Shown: one piece after another, positions 57,707-64,000 of the stretch | How the letters are laid out: each line of letters opens with the position of its first letter | Position numbering within the stretch: position 1 is the first letter of the stretch | Origin: Haloechinothrix halophila YIM 93223 | GTDB lineage: Bacteria > Actinomycetota > Actinomycetes > Mycobacteriales > Pseudonocardiaceae | DNA: 64,000 nt | Assembly: GCF_000504245.1 (NCBI RefSeq) | Contig: NZ_KI632509.1 | Location: forward strand, 5,483,502 to 5,547,501 | Direction: 5' to 3' | Made by a program: the position numbers and the translations under genes | The notes under the pieces: model-generated | Seen by the model: only the letters and a program-made list of their open reading frames with translations | What the model was told of the DNA's origin: nothing | Database searches by the model: none

Positions 57707-58615
57707 TCAGCCCGCTGATGGCTCGCCACCGGGCCGGTTGAGGAAGTCCGCGATCCGGGCGTTGACCTGGTCTGGCTGCTCCAGGTGCAGGAAATGCCCA
57801 GCGTTCGCCACGACGTCCACTTCGCTGCCGTCCGGGAGATGGCGCGCCGCGCGCTCGGCGAAGCCAGGGCTCATGCAGCCGTCGTCCGCGCCGTGCAAGT
57901 AGAGCGTCGGTACCTGGGGCGAGTCGAGCCAGGCGCGGTGGGCGACGTCGTAGCGTCGCGAGGTGCCGCGCGGCAGCAGCGTATGCCGGTAGTAGGTCAG
58001 GGCAGCTTTCCGATGCGCACGGTCGGGCATCGCCTCGGCGAGCCGCGCTAGGTCGTTCGTCCCGTCATAGCCGGGCGACCAGCGCCGCCACAGCAGCCGC
58101 ACCAGCCGGTCGAAGAGCCGTTCCGGCACGGCGGGCAATTGATTGAACATCGTGTACCAGCTGCGCAGTACCTGCGATCCCGCGATGCGCCAGTTCCCGC
58201 GAACGGTCTCGGTGATGGCGCCGATCGGTGGCACGGCCATGGCGACGAGCTGGCCGAACATCTCCGGCTCGTGCGCCGCCATCCCGTACCCGGTCAGGGC
58301 GCCCCAGTCGTGACCGATGAGGACCGTGCGGTCGTCCGAGCCAAGGGCACGGCAGAGATCGAGCGCATCGGTGATCAGCGCACCCACCCGGTAATCGCCG
58401 TCCGGCGCGGGTCCGGTCGGCGCGTATCCCCTGGTGAACGGCGCGACCACGCGCCAGCCACGCTCGGCCAGCTCCGGCCCGAGGTGGCGCCAGGTCCACG
58501 CGGTGTCAGGGAAGCCGTGCAGACACAGCGCAAGCGGCCCATCCTCCGGACCCCATGCCAGCGCGGACACGGTCAATGCGGGCAGTTCGACGGTCAGTTC
58601 TCGTGGCTGCGGCAT
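57707..58615 (-). CDS. Alpha/beta-fold hydrolase, epoxide-hydrolase-like
   Basis: A 302-aa alpha/beta hydrolase. The oxyanion region is LALCLHGFPDTAWTWRHLG, the nucleophile is Asp103 in VLIGHDWGALTGYG, and the catalytic His lies in VANAGHFLHLEQPDQVN. An Asp nucleophile and the HGFPDTAWTWRH region are typical of epoxide hydrolases or haloalkane dehalogenases. The helical cap (about residues 140-210) has no diagnostic pair I can be sure of. It is divergent from a flavodoxin-like gene. Confidence 0.85.
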   Translation of the reverse strand: MPQPRELTVELPALTVSALAWGPEDGPLALCLHGFPDTAWTWRHLGPELAERGWRVVAPFTRGYAPTGPAPDGDYRVGALITDALDLCRALGSDDRTVLIGHDWGALTGYGMAAHEPEMFGQLVAMAVPPIGAITETVRGNWRIAGSQVLRSWYTMFNQLPAVPERLFDRLVRLLWRRWSPGYDGTNDLARLAEAMPDRAHRKAALTYYRHTLLPRGTSRRYDVAHRAWLDSPQVPTLYLHGADDGCMSPGFAERAARHLPDGSEVDVVANAGHFLHLEQPDQVNARIADFLNRPGGEPSAG

Positions 58616-58657
58616 ACCTCACGGTAACGACGGCACGCTATGCGGCACCCTGGAACC

Positions 58658-59110
58658 ATGCCGACGCTGTTGATCGTGCACCACACGCCGTCGCCGAACG
58701 TGCAGTCGATGTTCGAGGCCGTCGTCGACGGTGCGACTACGGACGAGATCGAAGGTGTCGACGTCGTGCGCAGGCCCGCGCTGGCGGCAACGCCGTCCGA
58801 CGTGCTCGCCGCCGACGGTTACCTACTCGGCACCACGGCCAACCTCGGCTACATGTCCGGCGCGCTGAAGCACTTCTTCGATCAGGTGTACTACCCGTGT
58901 CTGGACGCGACGAAGGGCAGGCCGTACAGCTACTACGTGCACGGCGGCAGCGACGTCTCCGGCACAACGCGCGGCATCGAGCGCATCGTGACCGGCCTCG
59001 GCTGGGAGACGTCGGCGGCACCGGTCACTGTCACGGGCGAGCCGTCGAAGGAGGACCTGGAGGCCTGCTGGGAGCTGGGCGCGACCCTGGCTGCGAGCCT
59101 GATGGAGTAG
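58658..59110 (+). CDS. Flavodoxin-like NAD(P)H-dependent oxidoreductase
   Basis: A 150-aa flavoprotein of the WrbA/FMN-reductase-like group: TLLIVHHTPSPNVQSM (phosphate loop), AADGYLLGTTANLGYMSGAL with the FMN-contacting segment, and GRPYSYYVHGGSDVSGT. The ATG at 58658 keeps the loop near the start; the earlier ATG at 58640 adds only six residues. It would transfer electrons from NAD(P)H to a small molecule or quinone. The physiological partner is unknown. Confidence 0.8.
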   Translation: MPTLLIVHHTPSPNVQSMFEAVVDGATTDEIEGVDVVRRPALAATPSDVLAADGYLLGTTANLGYMSGALKHFFDQVYYPCLDATKGRPYSYYVHGGSDVSGTTRGIERIVTGLGWETSAAPVTVTGEPSKEDLEACWELGATLAASLME

Positions 59111-59123
59111 CGCGAACGAGCTG

Positions 59124-59141
59124 ATCTGAACTACTTCAGAT
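59124..59141. promoter_or_regulatory. Inverted-repeat operator upstream of the PHD-type antitoxin gene
   Basis: ATCTGAA (59124-59130), a CTAC spacer and TTCAGAT (59135-59141) form a perfect 7-bp inverted repeat 11 bp upstream of the start codon. The position and dyad match operators bound by PHD/YefM antitoxins. Confidence 0.55.
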
Positions 59142-59152
59142 ATCATGACGAC

Positions 59153-59614
59153 ATGGCAGTACGTCGTTTCCCCTACTCGGACTTTCTCCGCGGCCCCAGC
59201 AAGGTGCTTCCAGCCCTGGACAGCGCCGACGTTGTCCTTGAACGTCGAGATGACGACGACCTCGTACTCAGCCGGGCTGAGCGTTTCGATGCGACGCGCT
59301 CCGGCATGGCGGTCGCGACACGCGCCCTCATGGCGCTGGTCAAGTACGACCGTAGCCTCGCGGAGGACATCCTGGCCGAGCAACTGCCTTGGTTGCACTG
59401 GCTGCCGCCGGACGAACGAGATGACTGCATGAAGGATCTCCTCGCGCATCTCGCGGCCGGAGCCGACACGGATTCCCTGATGCCCTTCGCACGTGCGCTC
59501 GCGGCGTGGCAGTCAACGGCCGAAGTGTGGAGCGACCCCGAGCTGGCCGAGCGATTGAGCACCGACTTCTCGGGCACCGGCACCACCATCGATCGGCCGC
59601 AGCACTCGGCATGA
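59153..59614 (+). CDS. PHD/YefM-like antitoxin, without its partner
   Basis: A 153-aa protein starting at the ATG at 59153. The N-terminal half (FLRGPSKVLPALDSADVVLE, then RRDDDDLVLSRAERFD) matches the prevent-host-death type of DNA-binding antitoxins used in actinobacterial RelE-like systems. The C-terminal half (ILAEQLPWLHWLPPDERDDC, ALAAWQSTAEVWSDPELAER) is a helical extension. A palindromic operator precedes it. The expected toxin gene directly downstream is only a stub (59611), so this antitoxin may be orphaned. Confidence 0.75.
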   Translation: MAVRRFPYSDFLRGPSKVLPALDSADVVLERRDDDDLVLSRAERFDATRSGMAVATRALMALVKYDRSLAEDILAEQLPWLHWLPPDERDDCMKDLLAHLAAGADTDSLMPFARALAAWQSTAEVWSDPELAERLSTDFSGTGTTIDRPQHSA

Positions 59615-59697
59615 CCAAGCGGGGCGAACACATCGACCGGCCAAAGCCCCGAATAGACGCTATCCCCGGCCGATGTAGGGCATGGTCGTCGCGGTGA
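59611..59697 (+). pseudogene. Stub of a RelE-like toxin gene
   Basis: ATGA overlaps the stop of the antitoxin gene, and the first codons read MTKRGEHIDRPKPRID, like the N-terminus of RelE-type toxins that commonly follow this antitoxin class. The frame then runs for only 28 codons before a stop, overlapping the 3' end of the SDR gene, and has no toxin core. I rate this as a likely truncated toxin, with chance resemblance not excluded. Confidence 0.4.
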
Positions 59698-60412
59698 GCG
59701 TGAGGAACTGCACGTTGGCTTCCAGCGGCAGGTTCGCCATGTAGCGCACGGCCCTAGCGGCATGCTCGGCGTCGAAGGTGGGCTCCGGTTTCACGGAGCC
59801 GTCGGCCTGCCGCGCCCCGGTGGCGATTCCGGCGGTCATGTCGGTGGCGGCGTTGCCGATGTCGATCTGTCCACACGCGATGCCGTAGTCCCTGCCATCG
59901 AGCGAGATCGACTTCGTGAGCCCGGTGATGGCGTGCTTGGTCGCGGTGTAGACGACGCTGGCGGGCCGGGGGCTGTGCGCGGAGATGGAGCCGTTGTTGA
60001 TGATCCGCCCGCCCCGCGGATCCTGGGCCTTCATCACCCGTACCGCGTGGTGTGCGCAGAGGAACGCGCCGGTGAGGTTGACGTCGACGACCTGCTGCCA
60101 CTGCTCGGGCGAGAGTTCGTCGACGGCACCGGCGGGCCCGAACGTCCCCGCATTGTTGACCAGGACGTCTACCCTGCCCCACTCGTTCAATACCGCGTCA
60201 AAGGTCGTCGCAACGGCGGCGGCGTCGGTGATGTCAGCAGGCAGCACGAGGGCGCGCTCCGCCGGGATGTCCGCCGCCGTCTCGCGTAGCGCCTCCGCGC
60301 GCCGTCCGATGAGGACGACGCGGTAGCCGTCGTCCGCCAGCGCGCGAGCGATGTGGCGGCCAAGTCCTGATCCGGCGCCGGTGACCACGGCGACGGGGTG
60401 GGTGTCCGTCAT
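59660..60412 (-). CDS. Short-chain dehydrogenase/reductase
   Basis: A 250-aa Rossmann-fold oxidoreductase. The ATG at 60412 ([12 protein letters not shown]) is the family start. The cofactor loop is [16 protein letters not shown], the NNAG motif is [14 protein letters not shown], the catalytic Ser lies near [13 protein letters not shown] and the Tyr-x-x-x-Lys is YTATKHAI. The residues after the second strand (LIGRRAEAL) suggest NADP use. It is 10 bp downstream of the Uma2 gene on the same strand. Substrate unknown. Confidence 0.92.
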   Translation of the reverse strand: MTDTHPVAVVTGAGSGLGRHIARALADDGYRVVLIGRRAEALRETAADIPAERALVLPADITDAAAVATTFDAVLNEWGRVDVLVNNAGTFGPAGAVDELSPEQWQQVVDVNLTGAFLCAHHAVRVMKAQDPRGGRIINNGSISAHSPRPASVVYTATKHAITGLTKSISLDGRDYGIACGQIDIGNAATDMTAGIATGARQADGSVKPEPTFDAEHAARAVRYMANLPLEANVQFLTLTATTMPYIGRG

Positions 60413-60422
60413 AGCTTCTCCG

Positions 60423-60983
60423 TCAGAGCCTCGTCCCAAGGCCGTCGAGGTCGGCAGTCAGCGGGCACGGTTCGGATACCGTGAAGCGGCCTTCGGCTCG
60501 CTGGGACTCCTCGTATGCGCCGTCGATCAAGTGGTAGACGGTCGCGGTGACCGGCGGGTTCGGATCGATGACCCAGTAGTGCGGGATGCCAGCGTCGGCG
60601 TACTCCATCGGCTTGATCGCCGTGTCCATGTGCCCGGAGCCGGGGGAGACAATCTCGATGGCCAGCAGGACATCCGCCGCCTTCGCGATCCGTGCCGCCA
60701 CGACCGATTCGCGCGCGATCACGAGGTCAGGAACGCGGACTACCGGGGAACTCAGCTGCAAGTCGACGTCGACCTCGTTGAGCAGCACGAGTCCCTCGGG
60801 AATCTGACTGTCGAGCAACGCGATGAGCCCGGTCTTAGTCCGCGAATGCAACGGGGTCGGCCGGGGGCTCATCACGACTACGCCGTCCTGCAGCTCGTAG
60901 CGGGCGCTGGTGTCCTCGGGCAGCGCGGCGAACTCCTCGACGGTGTAGTAGCGCCGAGGGTCGTAGAACAGCGCGCCGGTCAT
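60423..60983 (-). CDS. Uma2 family (DUF820) restriction-endonuclease-like protein
   Basis: A 186-aa member of the Uma2 family with a PD-(D/E)xK nuclease-like fold: [20 protein letters not shown] near the start, the metal-site region [15 protein letters not shown] with Asp, then [20 protein letters not shown] and [20 protein letters not shown]. Uma2 proteins are abundant in actinobacteria, and some are linked to mobile elements or defence, but the role is not settled. It precedes the SDR gene, and the two probably share a transcript. Confidence 0.88.
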   Translation of the reverse strand: MTGALFYDPRRYYTVEEFAALPEDTSARYELQDGVVVMSPRPTPLHSRTKTGLIALLDSQIPEGLVLLNEVDVDLQLSSPVVRVPDLVIARESVVAARIAKAADVLLAIEIVSPGSGHMDTAIKPMEYADAGIPHYWVIDPNPPVTATVYHLIDGAYEESQRAEGRFTVSEPCPLTADLDGLGTRL

Positions 60984-61261
60984 GCCGTCACCGTACCGCC
61001 GCGACGTCCGATGTCTCGCCAGGCGCGCCAGCCTCTCACCAGCGCTGCGGGTCGGTTGACTTGGTCGAAGCGCGAATCGCGCGGCACCCCTGCAGAACTA
61101 CCCACGCGCCCGCCAGCTCGATTTGAGTGATCCACCCGATGTGGGGTGCCTCTTCTCTTCGTAACGTTGGCTCTGAGGCGCGAGCAGCGGCAGAACGGGA
61201 TGCGAAGGAACCCAACGCCGCCCTGTCCCCACCCTCGACCCGGCCAACCAAGGAGGAACCC

Positions 61262-61849
61262 ATGAGCACCCAGACAATTGCCACCGCCCAGGAAACCGAT
61301 CTCCCGCACGTGGTCGACACGCTGACGGAAGCGTTCCTCGACGACCCGGTTTTCAACTGGTTGTGCCCCGATCCCGAGCGTCGGAGGTCCACGTACTCAG
61401 GGTGGTTCTCGGTGATCACCCGTGCGATCCTCCCCCGCGAGAGCATCTTCACGACCGACGACGGTGGTGGAGCCACCGTCTGGGTGCCGCCGGGTCAGCC
61501 CATCGCCGACGACATGGAGGCATTCGCGAGTTCGATGATGGCCGTCTCACCAGAGGATGCCGAACGCTTCGGCACCCTCCTGGGCATCTCCGAGGAGTAC
61601 AAGCCGGAGGACTCGCACTGGTATCTGTTCTTCATCGGCGTTGTCCCAGACCGGCAGGGTCAGGGACTCGGCTCGGCACTCCTCCGTGACGTGCTGGATC
61701 AGTGCGACCGCGACGGCATCCCCGCCTACCTGGAAGCGACCTGCGTACAGAACCGGCGGCTCTACGAGCGCCACGGCTTCACGGTTACCGCCGAGCTGAA
61801 TCTGCCCGACGGGCCTACCGGCTTTGCCATGTGGCGAGACCCGGCCTGA
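61262..61849 (+). CDS. GNAT family N-acetyltransferase
   Basis: A 195-aa acetyltransferase starting at the ATG behind AAGGAGG (61252); the longer frame from 61127 is not conserved. The fold is recognisable from DLPHVVDTLTEAFLDDPVFN, a central TTDDGGGATVWVPPG strand, the acetyl-CoA loop VVPDRQGQGLGSALLRDVL and the closing YLEATCVQNRRLYERHGF. It converges with the LuxR-type regulator gene, with a terminator hairpin between. The substrate is not predictable. Confidence 0.9.
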   Translation: MSTQTIATAQETDLPHVVDTLTEAFLDDPVFNWLCPDPERRRSTYSGWFSVITRAILPRESIFTTDDGGGATVWVPPGQPIADDMEAFASSMMAVSPEDAERFGTLLGISEEYKPEDSHWYLFFIGVVPDRQGQGLGSALLRDVLDQCDRDGIPAYLEATCVQNRRLYERHGFTVTAELNLPDGPTGFAMWRDPA

Positions 61850-61916
61850 CCCGAACGACCCGGCAACGTCGGCTGCGCAAGCGGTTCCGGGCCCAAAGAA
61901 TGTTCGCCACGATGGT

Positions 61917-61946
61917 CCGTGCCTGGGTGATCTCGCCCAGGCACGG
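61917..61946. terminator. Bidirectional hairpin terminator
   Basis: CCGTGCCTGGG (61917-61927) pairs perfectly with CCCAGGCACGG (61936-61946) across an 8-nt loop. It lies between the convergent GNAT and LuxR-type genes, as expected for a shared terminator. Confidence 0.75.
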
Positions 61947-61949
61947 TGC

Positions 61950-63572
61950 TCAGACGAGATCGTGCTCGTAGGCGTACGCCGTCGCCGCCGAGCGCGTCGC
62001 CACGCCGAGCTTGGCGAGGATGCTGCTGACGTGCCGGTCGACCGTGCGCTCGCTGAGCACCAGTTCGGCAGCGATGGCCCGGTTGGTCTTGCCGGTCGCC
62101 AGCAGCCGCAGCACCTGCAGTTCACGAGGGGTCAGCCCTCGGGTATCACCGCTCCCGGTGAGGCCTCGTAGTCGCGCCAGGTCCGATTCGGCACCCAGCC
62201 GGGTGAACACATCGTGCGCCGCGGTCAGCTCGAACTCCGCCGTGTCGTGGTCGGCCATGGCCCGGCAGGCGAGCCCGAGCAGCACGCGGACCCTGGCCCG
62301 CTCGTACGGGACGTTGAGTTCCTGCCAGGTCTGCGCGGCGCGTCGTAGCGGCCCGAGCGCGGCCTCGGCGTGGTCTTCCGCCAGGGCGACAGCGCCTGCC
62401 GCCGATGTGGCGACAGCCATGAGCATGTCACGGCGGAACGTCTCCGAGATGGCAGCCAGCTCCTCGCTGGCCTCGCGCGCGGCCCCGACGTCGTCGGTCG
62501 CCAGCATGATCTCCACGTACGCGGGCAGGTAGTGCGACCGGCTCACGACGTCCTCGGCCTCGGCCAACACCCGTCTGATCGCCGCGACGGCGGCGTCCGC
62601 ACGTCCTTGCGCCAACCGGAGCCGCGCGAGGCCAGGTTGCGGCTCGCATCCCCACTGGCTCGCGTCCCGGTAGGCCGATTCCGCCTGCTCGAACTCGCCG
62701 CGCAGCCGGTGCAGCTCCGCCTTCTGATAGAAGGCCGCTCCGGCAGCTGCCTCTGCGCTCGGCTCGGCAAGCCACTCGCAGACTCGCCGCGCCTCCGCCA
62801 TGGCCTCATCCCACTGCCCGCGCAGCCGCAGGATCTCGGCGCGATGCACCAGGCACTGACCGCGATACGGCACCATCGACGGCTGGCTGTCACACCAGCG
62901 GCGCAGCGCCTCGGTCCACGTCTGCGAGCGGCGCAGCTCGAAGACCTCCCAGCAGCCCTCGATCACCGTGCAGTAGGCGTCACCGACGATCACGGGGGAG
63001 AGCTCTCCCTCGGTGACCGCCACCATGGCCTCGTCGAGCAGCGCGAGACCGTCGTCGATCGCCGACTGATAGATCCGGCATCGGCCGAGCCCGATCCTGG
63101 CCAGGGTGGTCAGCTCCACGTCGCCCGAGTCCTCGCCCAGCGCCGCCGCCTCGGCGAACGCCGCCGCAGCTGCCGCGGCGTCGCCCTCGAATGTGCGGCG
63201 CAAGCCGGTCAGGTAGCGGAGCAAGCCCTGCTCGGCACCACTCGAGCCGCTGCTGTCCGCGAGCCGTTGCGCCGTGTCGATCCAGCCACCCGCTCGCACC
63301 AGCTCGCCGCTGTTCAGCAGCCCGAATGCCAGCCAGAAGGCAGCCCGGACCGCGCGATCCGTCTCCCCTGCCGCCGACCACGCCCGGTACGCCCGTGCCC
63401 ACAGCTCGGTGCTCTCGCTGGCCCTGCCAACGAGGGCGGCCGCGTGCGCGAGCCGTTCGAGATCTGTCCCGGCCAGTGGCTCGGCGGCGTCCGCCGCAGT
63501 CAACAGGGAGTACGCATCCGACCACACACCACGGTCGAAGCACTCCCTGCCCTCGGCGAGCTCAGCTGACAC
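61950..63572 (-). CDS. TPR-rich LuxR-family transcriptional regulator
   Basis: A 540-aa regulator. Residues about 1-440 form a long helical tetratricopeptide-like array (AERLAHA- and ALLDEAMVAV-type helices). The last 65 residues are a LuxR/GerE helix-turn-helix: LTPRELQVLRLLATGKTNRA, then ELVLSERTVDRHVSSILAKL. It lacks the N-terminal ATP-binding domain of large LAL regulators. The preferred start is at 63572 (MSAELAEGRECFDRG), a segment that opens many such proteins. It is upstream-adjacent to the aldehyde dehydrogenase fragment on the same strand. The regulated genes are unknown. Confidence 0.88.
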   Translation of the reverse strand: MSAELAEGRECFDRGVWSDAYSLLTAADAAEPLAGTDLERLAHAAALVGRASESTELWARAYRAWSAAGETDRAVRAAFWLAFGLLNSGELVRAGGWIDTAQRLADSSGSSGAEQGLLRYLTGLRRTFEGDAAAAAAAFAEAAALGEDSGDVELTTLARIGLGRCRIYQSAIDDGLALLDEAMVAVTEGELSPVIVGDAYCTVIEGCWEVFELRRSQTWTEALRRWCDSQPSMVPYRGQCLVHRAEILRLRGQWDEAMAEARRVCEWLAEPSAEAAAGAAFYQKAELHRLRGEFEQAESAYRDASQWGCEPQPGLARLRLAQGRADAAVAAIRRVLAEAEDVVSRSHYLPAYVEIMLATDDVGAAREASEELAAISETFRRDMLMAVATSAAGAVALAEDHAEAALGPLRRAAQTWQELNVPYERARVRVLLGLACRAMADHDTAEFELTAAHDVFTRLGAESDLARLRGLTGSGDTRGLTPRELQVLRLLATGKTNRAIAAELVLSERTVDRHVSSILAKLGVATRSAATAYAYEHDLV

Positions 63573-63612
63573 AGCACCAGTTTCACGCCCAGCGCTGTCA
63601 ACTGCCAGCCCG

Positions 63613-64000
63613 TCACACCCCCATGGGGTGCCAGACCGTCTTGTCCTCCAGGTAGGCGCGCATCCGCCCGATGCCGGGTGACGACGTCCAGTCCGGCTCG
63701 TCCTCCGGTGCTCGCAGCACCCGCTTCACGGTGTCGGCGGCGGATCGGGCTAGTTCCGTCCGGTGCTCGGCGTCGGCGCCGGTGAGGTCGAGCGCGTTGA
63801 CGTCGGCGTGCGAGGCTAGCCACGAACCCAGCTCGGCAGCGTGTCCGGTCAGCAGGTTCACCACCCCGCCGGGGATATCGGACGTCGCGAGCACCTCCGA
63901 GAGCGTGATCGCGGGCAATGGCCGTGCGGCGCTGCTGACCACCACGGCGGTGCAGCCGGTCGCCAGCACCGGGGCAAGCACGCTCACCAGCCCGAGCAGC
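63613..64000 (-). CDS. Aldehyde dehydrogenase family protein, C-terminal part (runs off the window)
   Basis: The frame enters from the right edge and ends at 63613, so only about 128 C-terminal residues are visible. The pattern fits an aldehyde dehydrogenase-superfamily protein: a hydrophobic helix (SVLAPVLATGCTAVVVSSAA), PAITLSEVLATSDIPGGVVN, LLTGHAAELGSWLASHADVN and the ending YLEDKTVWHPMGV. The catalytic Cys region would lie upstream, outside the window. It is transcribed towards the LuxR-type gene. The in-frame start at 63987 is not the real start. Confidence 0.75.
   Translation of the reverse strand, partial: LLGLVSVLAPVLATGCTAVVVSSAARPLPAITLSEVLATSDIPGGVVNLLTGHAAELGSWLASHADVNALDLTGADAEHRTELARSAADTVKRVLRAPEDEPDWTSSPGIGRMRAYLEDKTVWHPMGV

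Overview
The window is high-GC actinobacterial chromosome, most likely from the family Pseudonocardiaceae (Amycolatopsis/Saccharopolyspora type). The evidence is the GTG-rich starts, the mycolic/propionyl acyl-CoA carboxylase locus, the ESX-type effector operon and the mutA-mutB-meaB operon. I cannot name the genus from sequence alone. From memory, the backbone follows Mycobacterium tuberculosis Rv3277 to Rv3308: gtrA, PH-domain protein, birA, accD5, accE, maf, accA3, glpD, lpdA, cyclotransferase, M20 amidohydrolase, deoD, pmmB. Accessory blocks interrupt this backbone.

Left part (1-15.8 kb): a truncated Pro-rich membrane protein, a GtrA protein, a two-component system, hisN, and a foreign-looking AlbA_2/Schlafen-type regulator with a palindromic operator. 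An ESX-effector operon follows (YbaB-like, EspC-like, WXG-TNT toxin, small putative immunity protein). Next come HMG-CoA lyase, PH-domain protein and birA, divergent from accD5-accE-DinB-maf.

Middle part (15.8-34.4 kb): an accessory polymorphic-toxin island between maf and accA3. On the minus strand it holds a LamG adhesin-like protein (1384 aa) and a Rhs/YD-repeat protein (about 2243 aa) with a C-terminal Hint pretoxin domain and an unrecognised 138-aa toxin tip, then a putative immunity gene. Downstream lie a paralogous immunity gene with only the last residues of a related toxin, another unknown gene, and a decayed Hint-HNH nuclease cassette with its own DUF4265/zinc-ribbon candidate immunity gene. 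Insertion debris separates the cassettes: an IS256-family transposase start split by a 3'-truncated group II intron, and a palindromic IS1380-family remnant. The block is less GC-rich than its surroundings and looks like a toxin/immunity cassette array that has been partly scrambled.

Right part (34.4-64 kb): accA3 completes the acyl-CoA carboxylase (with accD5/accE and birA). The carboxylase and methylmalonyl-CoA mutase (mutA/mutB/meaB) together give propionyl-CoA to succinyl-CoA conversion. Other genes include glpD, lpdA, a DUF559 protein flanked by inverted arrays of 21-bp repeats, an M20 amidohydrolase, a Ser/Thr kinase next to a solute-binding/VWA protein, deoD-pmmB (nucleoside salvage, with an in-frame 33-bp tandem repeat), a VapBC pair, a PHD-type antitoxin with a stub of its toxin gene, SDR, Uma2 and GNAT genes, a TPR-LuxR regulator and a truncated aldehyde dehydrogenase.

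I found no tRNA, rRNA or CRISPR array.
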